A DNA stretch of 64,000 bases from Halolamina sp. CBA1230 (GCF_002025255.2 NZ_CP054587.1:2356001-2420000), one strand, 5' to 3'. Counted from the stretch's first letter, positions 34,313 through 44,255 are shown. Notes: generated from the sequence alone by a model not told the origin. A program made the numbers and translations.

Positions 34313-35149
34313 ATGGAGCGGCTACCGCTGGGCGTCGCGCGCATCGACAGCATCCTCCGCGGCGGCGCGCCGCCGGGGAGCACCCTGCTCGCGGCCGGGG
34401 AGTCGGGGGCGGGCGCCCGGGAGTTCGCCCACACCGCGGCGGCGATGAACGCGCTCTCGGACGCCGATCCGGAGCTGTTCGACCTCTACTACGGCGACCT
34501 GCCCGAACGGTCGACGGTGCCCCCGGAAATCCACTACGTCTCCTTCACCGCCGACAGCGACGAGATCGCCCGCGAGATGGGGTACACGATGGACGACGAC
34601 ATCGTCGAGGCCGCGAGCGAGGCGATCCAGTTCCGGGATCTCTCGCCGGAGTACTTCCAGCTCTCGCCGATCCCGCGGGAGTGGTACATGGGCGAGGCTC
34701 AGACGATCGAGGATCTCGGGAAGGCGGAGGGGACCGACGACGTGCTCGGCGCGCTGGGGGATTACCTCAACGAACACGCGGCGGGGAACCTCGTGGTGCT
34801 CGACTCCATCTCCGACCTCGTCGGCGCGATGGGCGAGGACGTGGAGTGGAACGACATCACGACGCTGATCCGCGGGCTCACCAAGGCCTCCCACAGCTGG
34901 GACGGGCTGATCGTCATGATCGTCAACCGCGACGCGATCACCGCCAAGGAGTTCGGACAGTTGATGGACGCCGCGGAGGGCACCTTCGAGTTCTCGTGGG
35001 AGTCCGGCGGCTCCCAGCGCGCCAGAACGATGGTGGTCAGACAGTTCCGTGGCGTGCTCTCCCAGCTGGAGCAGGAGAACATCGTCCGGTTCGAGACCGA
35101 GATCCACGAGGGCGGCTTCGACGTGAGCGACGTGCGGAAGATCCGTTAG
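34313..35149 (+). CDS. RAD55/KaiC-like ATPase-fold protein with a defective P-loop
   Basis: A 278-residue protein. RLPLGVARIDSILRGGAPPG and GSTLLAAGESGAGAREF follow the RecA/KaiC layout, where the P-loop normally reads GxxGxGKT/S. Here the Lys-Thr pair is replaced by Ala35-Arg36, so nucleotide binding is doubtful. A Walker B-like strand NLVVLDSISDLVGAMGED is kept, as is the later strand GLIVMIVNRD. Similar proteins in halophiles are annotated as RadA-like or HTR-like with unknown roles. It overlaps the end of the convergent trmY gene by 4 nt. Confidence 0.8.
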   Translation: MERLPLGVARIDSILRGGAPPGSTLLAAGESGAGAREFAHTAAAMNALSDADPELFDLYYGDLPERSTVPPEIHYVSFTADSDEIAREMGYTMDDDIVEAASEAIQFRDLSPEYFQLSPIPREWYMGEAQTIEDLGKAEGTDDVLGALGDYLNEHAAGNLVVLDSISDLVGAMGEDVEWNDITTLIRGLTKASHSWDGLIVMIVNRDAITAKEFGQLMDAAEGTFEFSWESGGSQRARTMVVRQFRGVLSQLEQENIVRFETEIHEGGFDVSDVRKIR

Positions 35150-35742
35150 CACCGCCGGTACCCCTCGGTGTCGAGGAAGTTGTGCGCCACCGTGATCGTG
35201 TGGTCGGCGTGGAGCCGTTTCGGCCCGACGCGGACGCGACGGTCCGCCTTCTCGTCGAGTAGTTCCCCCTCCGCGTCGGCGAAGTCGTTGTGATCCGAGA
35301 GCACGAACAGCGGGTCCTCCGGCGGTTCAGCGTCGACGAGCGGGTCGCCGTCCTCGTGGAGTTGTACGACTGTCGCGTCGCGGGCGACGCGGTCGAACGT
35401 CGCCGAAAAGCCCATCCGGTAGAGCGAGACGCCGGGACTCGTCTCGACCGGCTGGTGGCCGATGGCCTCCCCTTTCTCCTCCAGCGCGCCGCGGATCAGC
35501 GCGGCCGTCGAGCGCTCGTCGGGGTTGAGTCGGCGCAGGTCGGCGCCGTCGAAGGAGACGGTGTACTCGTCGCGCAGGACGAGGTGGACCTGTACGTCCC
35601 CGCGCAGGTCGTGAGAGAGGAAAAAGGCCGAGTTGACACAGCGACACAGCACGTCCAGCCGGCCCGCACCGCCGGCGATGTCGTCGAGCGAGAACGAGGG
35701 CTCGGTCGGCACGTCGTGGCCGACGACGAGGAACTGGCGCAT
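35146..35742 (-). CDS. trmY: tRNA (pseudouridine-54-N1)-methyltransferase TrmY
   Basis: A 198-residue SPOUT-fold enzyme that makes N1-methylpseudouridine at tRNA position 54, the archaeal replacement for ribothymidine. MRQFLVVGHDVPTEPSFSLD is the family start. DLRRLNPDERSTAALIRGAL is conserved, and the knot region VLSDHNDFADAE with VGPKRLHADHTIT binds SAM. The ATG at 35742 is the clear start; the longer open frame overlaps the Ggt gene antisense-style. Confidence 0.94.
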   Translation of the reverse strand: MRQFLVVGHDVPTEPSFSLDDIAGGAGRLDVLCRCVNSAFFLSHDLRGDVQVHLVLRDEYTVSFDGADLRRLNPDERSTAALIRGALEEKGEAIGHQPVETSPGVSLYRMGFSATFDRVARDATVVQLHEDGDPLVDAEPPEDPLFVLSDHNDFADAEGELLDEKADRRVRVGPKRLHADHTITVAHNFLDTEGYRRC

Positions 35743-35783
35743 GCCTCCCTGTCGACGGGCCGCCGTAGAATCCGTTTCGCTTC

Positions 35784-37433
35784 TCAGTACCCCTGTGCGG
35801 TCCCGTCCTTCCGGGGCTCCGTCGCGGCCGAGAGGATGCCGTCCTCGCTGCGGACGATCTGGGCACCGCCGAACATGCCGGGGTAGAGCACCTGCACGTC
35901 GTGATCCCTGCGGGAGAGCTTCGTCAGCAGTTCGTTGTCGGCGTCCATCCGCTCCTCGACCGCCAGCGAGCCGTCCTCGCGGTAGCGCCAGCGCGGCAGA
36001 TCCAGCGCGGCCTGGAGCGGCAGGTCGTAGTCGACGATGTTCGAGACCACCTGCAGGTGGCCCTGGGGCTGCATGAACCCGCCCATCACGCCGAAGGCGG
36101 CCCAGTCCTCCGTCCCGTCGTCCTCGGCGGCGAACTCCGAGATAGCGGGGACGAGCGTGTGGAACGGCCGTTTCCCGGGTTCGATGACGTTCGGGTGGTC
36201 CCCGTCGAGCGAGAACGAGGAGCCGCGGTTCTGGAGCGCGATCCCCGTGTCGCCCGCGACCAGCCCGGAGCCGAAGCCGGCGAACCGGGAGTTGATGAAG
36301 GAGACGACGTTCCCCTCGCCGTCGGCGACACAGAGCAGCACCGTGTCGGCGTCCTCGGCGTTGCTCCCCTCGACGCCGAAGCTCACGTCGTGGTTCGCCT
36401 GCTCGCCGATCAGGTCGGCACGCTCTTTCGCCCACGCCTTGGCGGCCAGCGGCGGGTGGTCCTCGTACTCGGGGTCGGTGATGTAGCGGTGGCCGTCCGC
36501 GAAGGCGACCTTCATCGCCTCCGCGAAGTAGTGGACGCGCTCGGGGGAGTCGAGATCGTACTCGCCGGCACCGATCTCCTCGGCGACGTTGAGCGCCTCC
36601 AGCGCGATCAGCCCCTGATTGTTCGGCGGGAGCTCGTACACCTCGGCGCCGTTGTACGTCGTCGACACGGGATCGAGCAGTTCGGGCTCGAACTCGGCGA
36701 GGTCCTCGGTCGTCAGGAACCCACCCTTCGACTGCACCTCCGCGGCGATCTGCTCGGCGATCTCGCCCTCGTAGAACGCGTCGGCGCCCGCCTCGGCGAT
36801 CGTTTCGAGCGACTCGCCCAGCCGGGGGAGCGTGACCTCCTGGCCCGTGCTCGGCGCCTCACCGTCGAACAGGTACGCCTCCCGGGCGTGGTCGTCCTGG
36901 AACAGCTCCTCTCCGTGCTGCCACTGCGAGGACACCACTTCGGAGACGGGGTACCCTTCGGTCGCGTAGCGGATCGCCGGCTGGAGCAGTTCGCCGAGCC
37001 CCTTGTTCCCGAACTCCTCGGCGGTCAGCTCCCAGCCGCGTGCCGTCCCGGGGACGGTGACGGCCTGTGCGCCGGTCTCGGGCATCTCGGCGTCCTCTGG
37101 GTCGATATCCTCGTCGGCGTCCTCCGCGACCGCCTCGCGGACGTTCTCGAGGGTCGCGTCGGCGGGCGCGCCCCCGCAGGAGCGCATCGCGCCCACGTCG
37201 CCGTCGGCGGTCCTGTACAGCGCGAACACGTCGCCGCCCAGCCCCGTGGAGGTGGGCTCGACGACGTTGAGCGCGGCCGCGGCCGCGACGGCGGCGTCGA
37301 ACGCGTTGCCGCCATCCTGAAGCACCGACACCCCGACCTGCGAGGCGAGGGGCTGGCTGGTGGCGACGACGCCGTCAGCGCCGTAGACGGTCGAACGGCG
37401 CGAAGTAAATCGATCGAGATCCGGCTCGGACAT
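35784..37433 (-). CDS. ggt: Gamma-glutamyltransferase
   Basis: A 549-residue Ntn-hydrolase that transfers or hydrolyses gamma-glutamyl groups of glutathione-like or gamma-glutamyl peptides. ATSQPLASQVGVSVLQDGGN and FDAAVAAAAALNVVEP start the large subunit. The self-cleavage site and nucleophile Thr lie in EDADTVLLCVADGEGNVVSF. GFMQPQGHLQVVSNIVDYDL near the C-terminus is also family-typical. No signal peptide is seen, so it may be cytoplasmic. Halophiles make gamma-glutamylcysteine, a plausible substrate. It is divergent from the DUF1028 gene. Confidence 0.95.
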   Translation of the reverse strand: MSEPDLDRFTSRRSTVYGADGVVATSQPLASQVGVSVLQDGGNAFDAAVAAAAALNVVEPTSTGLGGDVFALYRTADGDVGAMRSCGGAPADATLENVREAVAEDADEDIDPEDAEMPETGAQAVTVPGTARGWELTAEEFGNKGLGELLQPAIRYATEGYPVSEVVSSQWQHGEELFQDDHAREAYLFDGEAPSTGQEVTLPRLGESLETIAEAGADAFYEGEIAEQIAAEVQSKGGFLTTEDLAEFEPELLDPVSTTYNGAEVYELPPNNQGLIALEALNVAEEIGAGEYDLDSPERVHYFAEAMKVAFADGHRYITDPEYEDHPPLAAKAWAKERADLIGEQANHDVSFGVEGSNAEDADTVLLCVADGEGNVVSFINSRFAGFGSGLVAGDTGIALQNRGSSFSLDGDHPNVIEPGKRPFHTLVPAISEFAAEDDGTEDWAAFGVMGGFMQPQGHLQVVSNIVDYDLPLQAALDLPRWRYREDGSLAVEERMDADNELLTKLSRRDHDVQVLYPGMFGGAQIVRSEDGILSAATEPRKDGTAQGY

Positions 37434-37521
37434 GTCCGGGGGGACGTGTCGGTGAGAGTAAAATGCCCCCCCAAATAGATTCGGTGCGGGCCTTTTTCAC
37501 CCCCGCGTCCACCCTCCGTGC

Positions 37522-38181
37522 ATGACGTTCTCCGTCTGTACACGCGTTCCGTCGGCCGAGCACGACGCCGGCGACGGCCCCGCGTTCGCCGTCGCGGTCG
37601 CGACCGACGCCCCTGCCGTTGGGGCGCTCTGCCCGTACGTCAGCCACGAGGGGGCGGTCGCGACCCAGAGCTTCGTCAACGTCCGACTCGGACGGCGCGG
37701 GATCGACCTGCTCCCCGACCTCGCGGTCGACGACGCGCTGTCGGGGCTGCTCGAACAGGACGACCACAGCGAACTCCGTCAGCTCCACGGCGTCGACGAC
37801 CGTGGCAACGAGTTCGCGTTCACGGGCGAGGACTGTGACGAGTGGTGCGGCCACGAGGTCCGCGACGGGATCACCTCGGCTGGCAACATGCTCGCGACGG
37901 GCGAGACGCTGCCCGCCGTCATCGACGCGGTCGAGGCCGCCGACGGCCGGATCGGCGAACGCCTGCTCGCCGGGCTCGACGCCGGCGTCGAGGCGGGCGG
38001 CGACAAGCGCGGCCACTCCTCGGCGGCGATCCTGATCAAGGCGCCACAAACGACCGCGTTTCACGATCTGCGTGTCGACGAACACGAAAACCCCGTCACG
38101 GAGCTGCGCCGCGTGTACGAGGCGGCGGTCGAGGCCAGCGACGGGTTCAGCGAGTCGTCGAAGGAACGGATCTTCGACTAG
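37522..38181 (+). CDS. DUF1028 family protein (Ntn-hydrolase-like)
   Basis: A 219-residue protein. FSVCTRVPSAEHDAGDGPAF, then GALCPYVSHEGAVATQSFVN, and GITSAGNMLATGETLPAVID match the DUF1028 family. Members resemble N-terminal nucleophile hydrolases and often lie beside peptide transporters and peptidases. Here the neighbours are gamma-glutamyltransferase (divergent) and a dipeptide transporter (convergent, with stop codons adjacent at 38181/38182). A peptide- or amide-cleaving role is likely but unproven. Confidence 0.88.
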   Translation: MTFSVCTRVPSAEHDAGDGPAFAVAVATDAPAVGALCPYVSHEGAVATQSFVNVRLGRRGIDLLPDLAVDDALSGLLEQDDHSELRQLHGVDDRGNEFAFTGEDCDEWCGHEVRDGITSAGNMLATGETLPAVIDAVEAADGRIGERLLAGLDAGVEAGGDKRGHSSAAILIKAPQTTAFHDLRVDEHENPVTELRRVYEAAVEASDGFSESSKERIFD

Positions 38182-39480
38182 TCAGTCCAGCTCCGGCGCG
38201 GGACGCCCCGGATCAACCCGGTGACACGCCGCCGTCCGGTTCGACGCGGGTTCGACGACCCGCGGCGTCTTCTCGACACACGGTGAGGCGAACGCCTGTA
38301 CCGTCTCCACGGCTGCGTCTTCGTCGCCCTCGACCACCTGTGTTGCGGCGGTCCGCACCGTCTCGGCCGCCGAGTCGGGCAGCGACTCGATCTCGCCGGG
38401 CAGCGCGCCCTCGATCAGCCGCGACGCGACGTCGTCGTCGGTCACGCCGTCGGACTCGGCTTCCAGTCGGCTCCGGACTGCCTCCGGATCGAGTTCGCCG
38501 TTCTCGACGCGGTTCCGGAACGTGAACGCCCGGCGGAACGCCGGCTGGTCGCCGGGCCAGTCGTCGCCGGGGATCACCTCCGGACAGCGCGTGTGGAACC
38601 GACAGCCCTCGGGCGGGTCGATCGGCGAGGGGACCGTCCCTTCGAGTAGGATGCGGTCCTCGCGTGCCTCGGGGTCGATCCGGGGCACCGCCGACAGCAG
38701 CGACTTGGTGTAGGGGTGGCGCGGGTCCTCGAACAGCTCCTCGACGGGCGCGGTCTCGACGATCTCGCCCAGATACATCACCGCGACACGGTCGGCCACC
38801 TGGTGGACGACCGAGAGGTCGTGGGTGATCATCAGGATCGAGAGTCCGAGCTCCTCCTGCAGGTCGTCGAGCAGCTGGAGGATCTGGGCCTGCACGCTCA
38901 CGTCGAGCGCGCTGACCGGCTCGTCGGCCACGATCATCTCCGGCTCGACCGCGAGCGCGCGGGCGATGCCGACGCGCTGCTGCTGACCGCCGGAGAACTG
39001 CCCGGGGTAGCGGTCGACGTGGGCGGGCTTGAGCCCGACCCGTTCGAGCAGCTCCTCGGCGCGTTCGATCCGGTCGGCCTCGCTCTCGCCGATGTCGTGG
39101 ACCTCCATCGGCGCCGTGACGATGTCGCCGACGGTCTGGCGCGGGTTCAGCGACGCCAGCGGGTCCTGGAAGATCATCTGCATCCGCCGGCGGTACTGGC
39201 GCATCTCTCGGTCGGAGAGCCCCGTCAGTTCGTCGCCGCGGAACTCGATCGAGCCGTCGGTCGCCGAGTGGAGGTTCAGCAGCGTCTGGCCCAGCGTCGA
39301 CTTCCCGCAGCCGGACTCGCCGACCACCGCGAGCGTCTCGCCCTCCCGGAGTTCGAGGTCGACGCCGTCGACGGCGCGGACCAGCCCGCCCCCGCCGAGC
39401 AGTCGGTCGAGGAACCCGTCGGACTGGTCGAAGTGTTTCTTCACGTCCTCGGCCGCGAGCAGGGGGGTGTCGGCGCTCAT
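38182..39480 (-). CDS. dppF: Dipeptide/oligopeptide ABC transporter ATP-binding protein (DppF type)
   Basis: A 432-residue ATPase. Walker A GESGCGKSTLGQTLL, ABC signature FSGGQQQRVGIARAL and Walker B MIVADEPVSALDVS are intact. The oligopeptide-specific C-terminal part HPYTKSLLSAVPRID and the Cys-containing segment GCRFHTRCPEV follow. The last about 110 residues are an acidic extension with another Cys (FASPCVEKTPRVVE), longer than bacterial DppF. It is the last gene of the five-gene dpp operon and overlaps dppD by 4 nt. Confidence 0.95.
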   Translation of the reverse strand: MSADTPLLAAEDVKKHFDQSDGFLDRLLGGGGLVRAVDGVDLELREGETLAVVGESGCGKSTLGQTLLNLHSATDGSIEFRGDELTGLSDREMRQYRRRMQMIFQDPLASLNPRQTVGDIVTAPMEVHDIGESEADRIERAEELLERVGLKPAHVDRYPGQFSGGQQQRVGIARALAVEPEMIVADEPVSALDVSVQAQILQLLDDLQEELGLSILMITHDLSVVHQVADRVAVMYLGEIVETAPVEELFEDPRHPYTKSLLSAVPRIDPEAREDRILLEGTVPSPIDPPEGCRFHTRCPEVIPGDDWPGDQPAFRRAFTFRNRVENGELDPEAVRSRLEAESDGVTDDDVASRLIEGALPGEIESLPDSAAETVRTAATQVVEGDEDAAVETVQAFASPCVEKTPRVVEPASNRTAACHRVDPGRPAPELD

Positions 39481-40523
39481 AGGCGCTCACCCTCCGGGCC
39501 GCGGCGGAGACACGCCGCCTCGTGGTCGTCGTTCGGGTCGCCCACGTCGCGGAACTCCGGCTTCACTTCGAAACACTCCCGTTTCGACTCGGGACAGCGC
39601 GGCGCGAAGTGGCAGGCGTAGGGGATGTCGATCAGGTCGGGGACGTTCCCCTCGATCGGCTGGAGATCCCGGTCCGGATCCTCGAGCCGGGGCGTGCTCG
39701 CGATCAGCCCCTGCGTGTAGGGGTGTTCCGGCGACGAGAACAGCGTCTCGGTCTCGGCGCGTTCGACGATCTCGCCCGCGTACATCACGTTCACGCGGTC
39801 GCAGGTCTCCGCGACCACCGCGAGGTCGTGGGTGATCAGCAGGATCGAGGTGTCGAACTCCTCTTTCAGCCCCGTGAGCTCGTCGAGGATCTGGGCCTGG
39901 ATCGTCACGTCGAGCGCCGTCGTCGGCTCGTCGGCGACCAGCAGATCCGGCTCGCAGGACAGCGCCATCGCGATCATCGCGCGCTGGCGCATCCCGCCGG
40001 AGAACTCGTGGGGGTAGTCCGTCGCCCGCGCGTCGGGCTCGGGAATCTCGACGGCCTCCAGCATCTCGATCGCCCGGCGCCACGCCTCGCTGTTCTTGGT
40101 GGCGCCGACGATCTTGCGTTTCATCTCCGCGGAGAGCGACACCGACTCCCCGACGTCCTGGTGGAGCCGGACCGTCTCGGCGATCTGCTCGCCCACGCGG
40201 AGCGTGGGGTTGAGCGAGTTCATCGGGTCCTGGAACACCATCGAGACGTTGCCGCCGCGGATCGACTCCCGTTCGGCCTCGGACATCTCGAGCAGCGACT
40301 CGCCGTTGAACAGCACGTCGCCGCCGGCGATCTCGCCGGGCTCCTCGACGATGCCGACGACGCTGTCGGCGAGCACGCTCTTGCCGGAGCCGGACTCGCC
40401 GACGAGCCCGACGATCTCGCCGGTCTCGATCGTGAGGTCGACGCCGGCGACGGCCTCGACGAGGCCGCGTTCGGTCGGGAACTGCGTCTGCAGGTCGCGG
40501 ACTTCCAGCACGGGCTCGCTCAT
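39477..40523 (-). CDS. dppD: Dipeptide/oligopeptide ABC transporter ATP-binding protein (DppD type)
   Basis: A 348-residue ATPase with Walker [16 protein letters not shown], signature [15 protein letters not shown] and Walker [16 protein letters not shown]-terminal [16 protein letters not shown] and [17 protein letters not shown] are the oligopeptide-family tail. Some bacterial relatives bind a 4Fe-4S cluster with similar Cys residues, and three Cys are present here. It pairs with DppF to drive the DppB/DppC channel. It follows dppC by one base. Confidence 0.95.
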   Translation of the reverse strand: MSEPVLEVRDLQTQFPTERGLVEAVAGVDLTIETGEIVGLVGESGSGKSVLADSVVGIVEEPGEIAGGDVLFNGESLLEMSEAERESIRGGNVSMVFQDPMNSLNPTLRVGEQIAETVRLHQDVGESVSLSAEMKRKIVGATKNSEAWRRAIEMLEAVEIPEPDARATDYPHEFSGGMRQRAMIAMALSCEPDLLVADEPTTALDVTIQAQILDELTGLKEEFDTSILLITHDLAVVAETCDRVNVMYAGEIVERAETETLFSSPEHPYTQGLIASTPRLEDPDRDLQPIEGNVPDLIDIPYACHFAPRCPESKRECFEVKPEFRDVGDPNDDHEAACLRRGPEGERL

Positions 40524-40524
40524 C

Positions 40525-41511
40525 TCAGTTCACCTCCTGCTCCGAGATGTCGAACGCGTCGCGCAGCCCGTCGCCCAGCGTGTTGAACGCGAGCACGGTG
40601 ACCATGATCGCCAGCCCGGGCATCACGGAGATCCACCAGGCCCGCGAGATGAACTGCCGACCGTCGGAGATCAGCAGCCCCCAGGTCGGCGTCGTGGGTT
40701 TGACGCCCAGCCCGAGGAAGGAGAGCCCCGCCTCGGCGAGGATGGCGAAGGGGATCATCAGCGTCGCCTGGACGATCAGCGGCGCGACCGCGTTGGGGAG
40801 CATCTCCTTGAACATGATGCGGAGGTCGTTCATCCCGACCGCGCGGGCAGCAGTGATGTACTCCTCCTCGCGTATCGACAGCACTTCGCCGCGGATGATC
40901 CGCGCGAAGTCGTCGATGAAGGCGATCCCGATCGCGATCACGACGTTGGTGACGCCGAGCCCGCCCATCACTGCGATGATCCCCACCCCCAAGATGATCT
41001 CGGGGAACGCCCACTGGAAGTCGACGTAGCGCATCACGACGCTGTCGACCCAGCCGCCGTAGAAGCCGGCGAGGATCCCCAGCGTCGTGCCGACGGTAAA
41101 GGCGAACGCGACGGTCGCGAGCGCGACCAGTAGCGAGACGCGCGCCCCGAAGATGATTCGGGTGAGGATGTCGTGGCCGAAGGAGTCGGTGCCCAGGTAG
41201 TGGGTGACCGTCTCCATCTCGCCGTCGCCGTCGAAGTCGCCGGTCGACTCGCTCATCGGCTCCTGCATGAAGCCGAACTGCTCCTCGGGGCCGTGGGGCG
41301 CGACGAACGGCGCGAACGCCGCCACGATCACCAGCAGCACGATCGCGACCGCGCCGGCGAGCGCGAGCTTGTTCGCCCACAGCGCCTCGGCGATCCGGGT
41401 GCCGGTGGATTTGTGCTCCTCGACGGCCTCCTCGATCTCGTACTCGGGGGGGACTTCGCCGACGCCGAACTCGCCCTCGTTGCGGGCGTACGACGGTGCG
41501 TCGTCGCTCAT
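40525..41511 (-). CDS. dppC: Dipeptide/oligopeptide ABC transporter permease (DppC type)
   Basis: A 328-residue membrane protein. An acidic N-terminal tail (1-45) precedes helix 1 (LALAGAVAIVLLVIVAAFAP). The typical periplasmic loop HYLGTDSFGHDILTRIIFGA and the coupling-helix segment EEYITAARAVGMNDLRIMFK with the EAA-type motif LPNAVAPLIVQ are present. It forms the translocation pore with DppB, whose stop overlaps its start by 4 nt. Confidence 0.95.
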   Translation of the reverse strand: MSDDAPSYARNEGEFGVGEVPPEYEIEEAVEEHKSTGTRIAEALWANKLALAGAVAIVLLVIVAAFAPFVAPHGPEEQFGFMQEPMSESTGDFDGDGEMETVTHYLGTDSFGHDILTRIIFGARVSLLVALATVAFAFTVGTTLGILAGFYGGWVDSVVMRYVDFQWAFPEIILGVGIIAVMGGLGVTNVVIAIGIAFIDDFARIIRGEVLSIREEEYITAARAVGMNDLRIMFKEMLPNAVAPLIVQATLMIPFAILAEAGLSFLGLGVKPTTPTWGLLISDGRQFISRAWWISVMPGLAIMVTVLAFNTLGDGLRDAFDISEQEVN

Positions 41512-42464
41512 GTCCCCTCACCCCCGTACTGGACGCGCGGGTCGATAGCTGTGTAGGCGATGTCGACGATGAGATTCATGAACACGAATATACCGGAGAT
41601 CAGTAGGATGGTGACCTGGGTCACCGGGTAGTTCCGCTCCAGGATGGAGTTGACCAGCAGCCGACCCAGCCCCTGGATGCCGAACACGATCTCGACCGTG
41701 ACCGTGCCGCCGAGCACCAGCGCGAGCTGGATCCCCGCGATCGTCACCACCGGCATCAGGGCGTTCTGGAGCGCGTGCTTGTACAGCCGCACGTCGCTTT
41801 TCACGCCCTTCGCCAGCGCGGTTCGCATGTACTGTTCGTCCAGCGTCTCGATCAGCGACGAGCGCATCATCCGGGTGACGCCGGCGGCGTACGGCAGGCC
41901 GACGGCGATCCCCGGCAGCGTGATGCTCTTGAGCCACGGCACCACCCCCTCCGAGAGCGGCGTGTAGCCGACGACGGGGAACCAGCCCAGCCAGACGCCG
42001 AACACGATCGCCAGCAGGATCCCGACGAAGAAGGCGGGCATCGAGATCCCCAGGAACGCGGCGATCGTCGCGGCGTAGTCGGCGGGCTGGTTCCGCCGGG
42101 TCGCGCCCACGACACCGGCCGGGATCGACACCGCGAGCCCGATCAGCACGCCGAACAGCGCGATCGAGAGCGTTCGCGGCGCCGCCTGGGCGATCAGCGA
42201 ACCCACTTCCGCACCGGAGCTGATGCTGGTTCCGAAGTCGCCGACGAACATCCCGGCTAGCCAGTCGACGTACTGGACCGGGAGCGGCTCGTCGAGCCCC
42301 AGCTCACGGCGGAGCGACGCGACGGCCTGTGGCGTCGCTTCCTGCCCGAGCATCGCGCGGACCGGGCCGCCGGGGATCGACCGCAGCCCTAGGAACACGG
42401 TCGTCGCCACCAGCCACATGACGAACAGGGCGTGGGCGACGCGTTTCGCGATGTATCGCCACAT
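41508..42464 (-). CDS. dppB: Dipeptide/oligopeptide ABC transporter permease (DppB type)
   Basis: A 318-residue membrane protein with six helices. MWRYIAKRVAHALFVMWLVA, then LGLDEPLPVQYVDWLAGMF, and the coupling segment EQYMRTALAKGVKSDVRLYK with ALQNALMPVVT are the family marks. It lies three bases after dppA and overlaps dppC by 4 nt, so the operon order is A-B-C-D-F. Confidence 0.95.
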   Translation of the reverse strand: MWRYIAKRVAHALFVMWLVATTVFLGLRSIPGGPVRAMLGQEATPQAVASLRRELGLDEPLPVQYVDWLAGMFVGDFGTSISSGAEVGSLIAQAAPRTLSIALFGVLIGLAVSIPAGVVGATRRNQPADYAATIAAFLGISMPAFFVGILLAIVFGVWLGWFPVVGYTPLSEGVVPWLKSITLPGIAVGLPYAAGVTRMMRSSLIETLDEQYMRTALAKGVKSDVRLYKHALQNALMPVVTIAGIQLALVLGGTVTVEIVFGIQGLGRLLVNSILERNYPVTQVTILLISGIFVFMNLIVDIAYTAIDPRVQYGGEGT

Positions 42465-42467
42465 CGA

Positions 42468-44156
42468 TTACTCGTCGAGGTACACCGTGTGGAAGTAGCG
42501 CAGGCCGGGGATGTGCTGGAACCCCTGGACGTTGGTCCTGACGCCAGCGATGTCGTCCTGGTGGTGGAGGTACGCGTGGGGGACGTCCTGGATGAGGTGG
42601 TCCTCGAGCTCCCAGAGCACGTCGCGGCGCTCGTCGCGGTTCATCGTTGCGCGCTGCTCGGCCAGGAGATCGTGGGCCGTCTCGGACTCGTAGTCGACCC
42701 AGTTCCAGACGCCGCCCTCGTCGGGCAGGCGGTAGAAGTTCCAGAGCGACTGCTCGGGGTCGGGGTCGATCACGCTGCCGGAGATGGTCGTGTCGTAATC
42801 CCCCTCCTCGTAGCGGGTCCAGTACGTCGAGGACGTGACCTGTTCGATGCTCACGTCGAAGCCGGCGTTGTTGAGCTGGTTCCGCATCGCCTCGGCGGCG
42901 CGGAGGTTGCCGGAGTTGGCGAGGATCGAGAAGCTGGCGCCGTCGGCGCCGGCGTCCTGAATCAGCTCCTGTCCCTCCTCGGGGGCGTACTGCTGGTCGC
43001 TTGGCTTCTCACCCTCCTCGCGCCAGACCCACGCTGTCCCCTTGTTGAGGACGCCGGTGTCGGCGAGCGCGTTGCCAAAGAACGCCGAGTCGACGAACGC
43101 CTGGTTGTCGATCACCTTCGCGATGCCGCGGCGGACCTGTCGGTCGCCGAACGGCTCGCGGTTCTGGTTCATCGCGAACCCGGTCCAGTTGATGCCCGGC
43201 TTGGAGTCGACCTCCGCCTCCTGGGAGTCCTCGATCTGCTGGAGGTTCTGGAGCGGGAGCATGTTCGCGAAGTCGATGTCGCCGGCCCGGAGCGCGTTGA
43301 CGATCGACGCCGGCTCGGGGATCGGCTGCACGTCGATCCCGTCGAGGTAGGGGAGCTGGTTCCCGTTCTCGTCGGTCTCGAAGTAGTCGTCGTACGCGTC
43401 GAGGGTCACGCCGCTGCCGACCTGGTGTTCGGTGACTTCGAACGGGCCGGTGCCGACCGGCGTGACGCCGTACTGGTCGGCGCCCATCTCCTCGATCGCG
43501 GTCTGGTTCACGATCGTCGCCGCGCGGCCCGGGCCGCGAGTCAGGTAGATCAGCGCGACCGCGTTGGGGTCCTCGAACCGGATGGTGACCTCGTAGTCGC
43601 CGACGACCTCGACGCCGCCCTCGTCGACCGGCTGGAGCGTCGAGAGCTTCGAGGCGGCGGGCGCACCCTCCTCGATGGTGCGGTTGATCGTGTACCGGAC
43701 GTCCTCGGCGGTGAACTCCTCGCCGTTGTGGAACGTCACGTCGTCGCGGAGCTGGAACGTGAACGTCGCGCCGTCGTCCTCGACGGTCCAGTCCTCCGCC
43801 AGGTCGCCCCTGACCGTGAGGTCCGGCTTCAGGGTCGTCAGGCCGCTGAACACGTTGGCAGAGAGCTGGAAGTACTGCCCGACGCTGATGTACGGGGGAT
43901 CCATCTGCTCGATCGCACCGGTGAACCAGCCGGCCTGCAGTCGCCCGCCGAACTGGTCCTCCGGCGGCGGCGTCGCGGTGGCGCTCGCCGTGCCGTCGCC
44001 CCCGCTCTCCCCGTCGGTCTCGGTCTCGGTGCCGTCGCCGCCGGTACAGCCGGCCATCCCGCCGAGCCCGGCCGCCCCCAGCAGCGAAACCACGGTCCGC
44101 CTGTCTATCTTCGGCCCACTCAGTTCCTCTTCGGTCCACTCCGTATCGGATGCCAT
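42468..44156 (-). CDS. dppA: Dipeptide/oligopeptide-binding lipoprotein (DppA type, Tat-exported)
   Basis: A 562-residue solute-binding protein (SBP family 5). The N-terminus has a twin-arginine signal (DRRTVVSLLGAAGLGG) with a lipobox ending in AGCTGG, then a Thr/Ser/Glu linker. It is therefore exported folded by the Tat pathway encoded in this window and anchored by lipid. Binding-domain marks include RDDVTFHNGEEFTAEDVRYT and INWTGFAMNQNREPFGD. It captures peptides or related solutes for DppBCDF. It is the first gene of the operon, divergent from an HTH_10 regulator gene. Confidence 0.95.
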   Translation of the reverse strand: MASDTEWTEEELSGPKIDRRTVVSLLGAAGLGGMAGCTGGDGTETETDGESGGDGTASATATPPPEDQFGGRLQAGWFTGAIEQMDPPYISVGQYFQLSANVFSGLTTLKPDLTVRGDLAEDWTVEDDGATFTFQLRDDVTFHNGEEFTAEDVRYTINRTIEEGAPAASKLSTLQPVDEGGVEVVGDYEVTIRFEDPNAVALIYLTRGPGRAATIVNQTAIEEMGADQYGVTPVGTGPFEVTEHQVGSGVTLDAYDDYFETDENGNQLPYLDGIDVQPIPEPASIVNALRAGDIDFANMLPLQNLQQIEDSQEAEVDSKPGINWTGFAMNQNREPFGDRQVRRGIAKVIDNQAFVDSAFFGNALADTGVLNKGTAWVWREEGEKPSDQQYAPEEGQELIQDAGADGASFSILANSGNLRAAEAMRNQLNNAGFDVSIEQVTSSTYWTRYEEGDYDTTISGSVIDPDPEQSLWNFYRLPDEGGVWNWVDYESETAHDLLAEQRATMNRDERRDVLWELEDHLIQDVPHAYLHHQDDIAGVRTNVQGFQHIPGLRYFHTVYLDE

Positions 44157-44255
44157 TGTCGTGTGTGTATCTTTACCACGTCCCCATGAGTCTCACCCCA
44201 AATATATCCGGCAGTCGCCGAAAGCCGCTTCCCCGTCGACCTCCGAGGCTCCACC

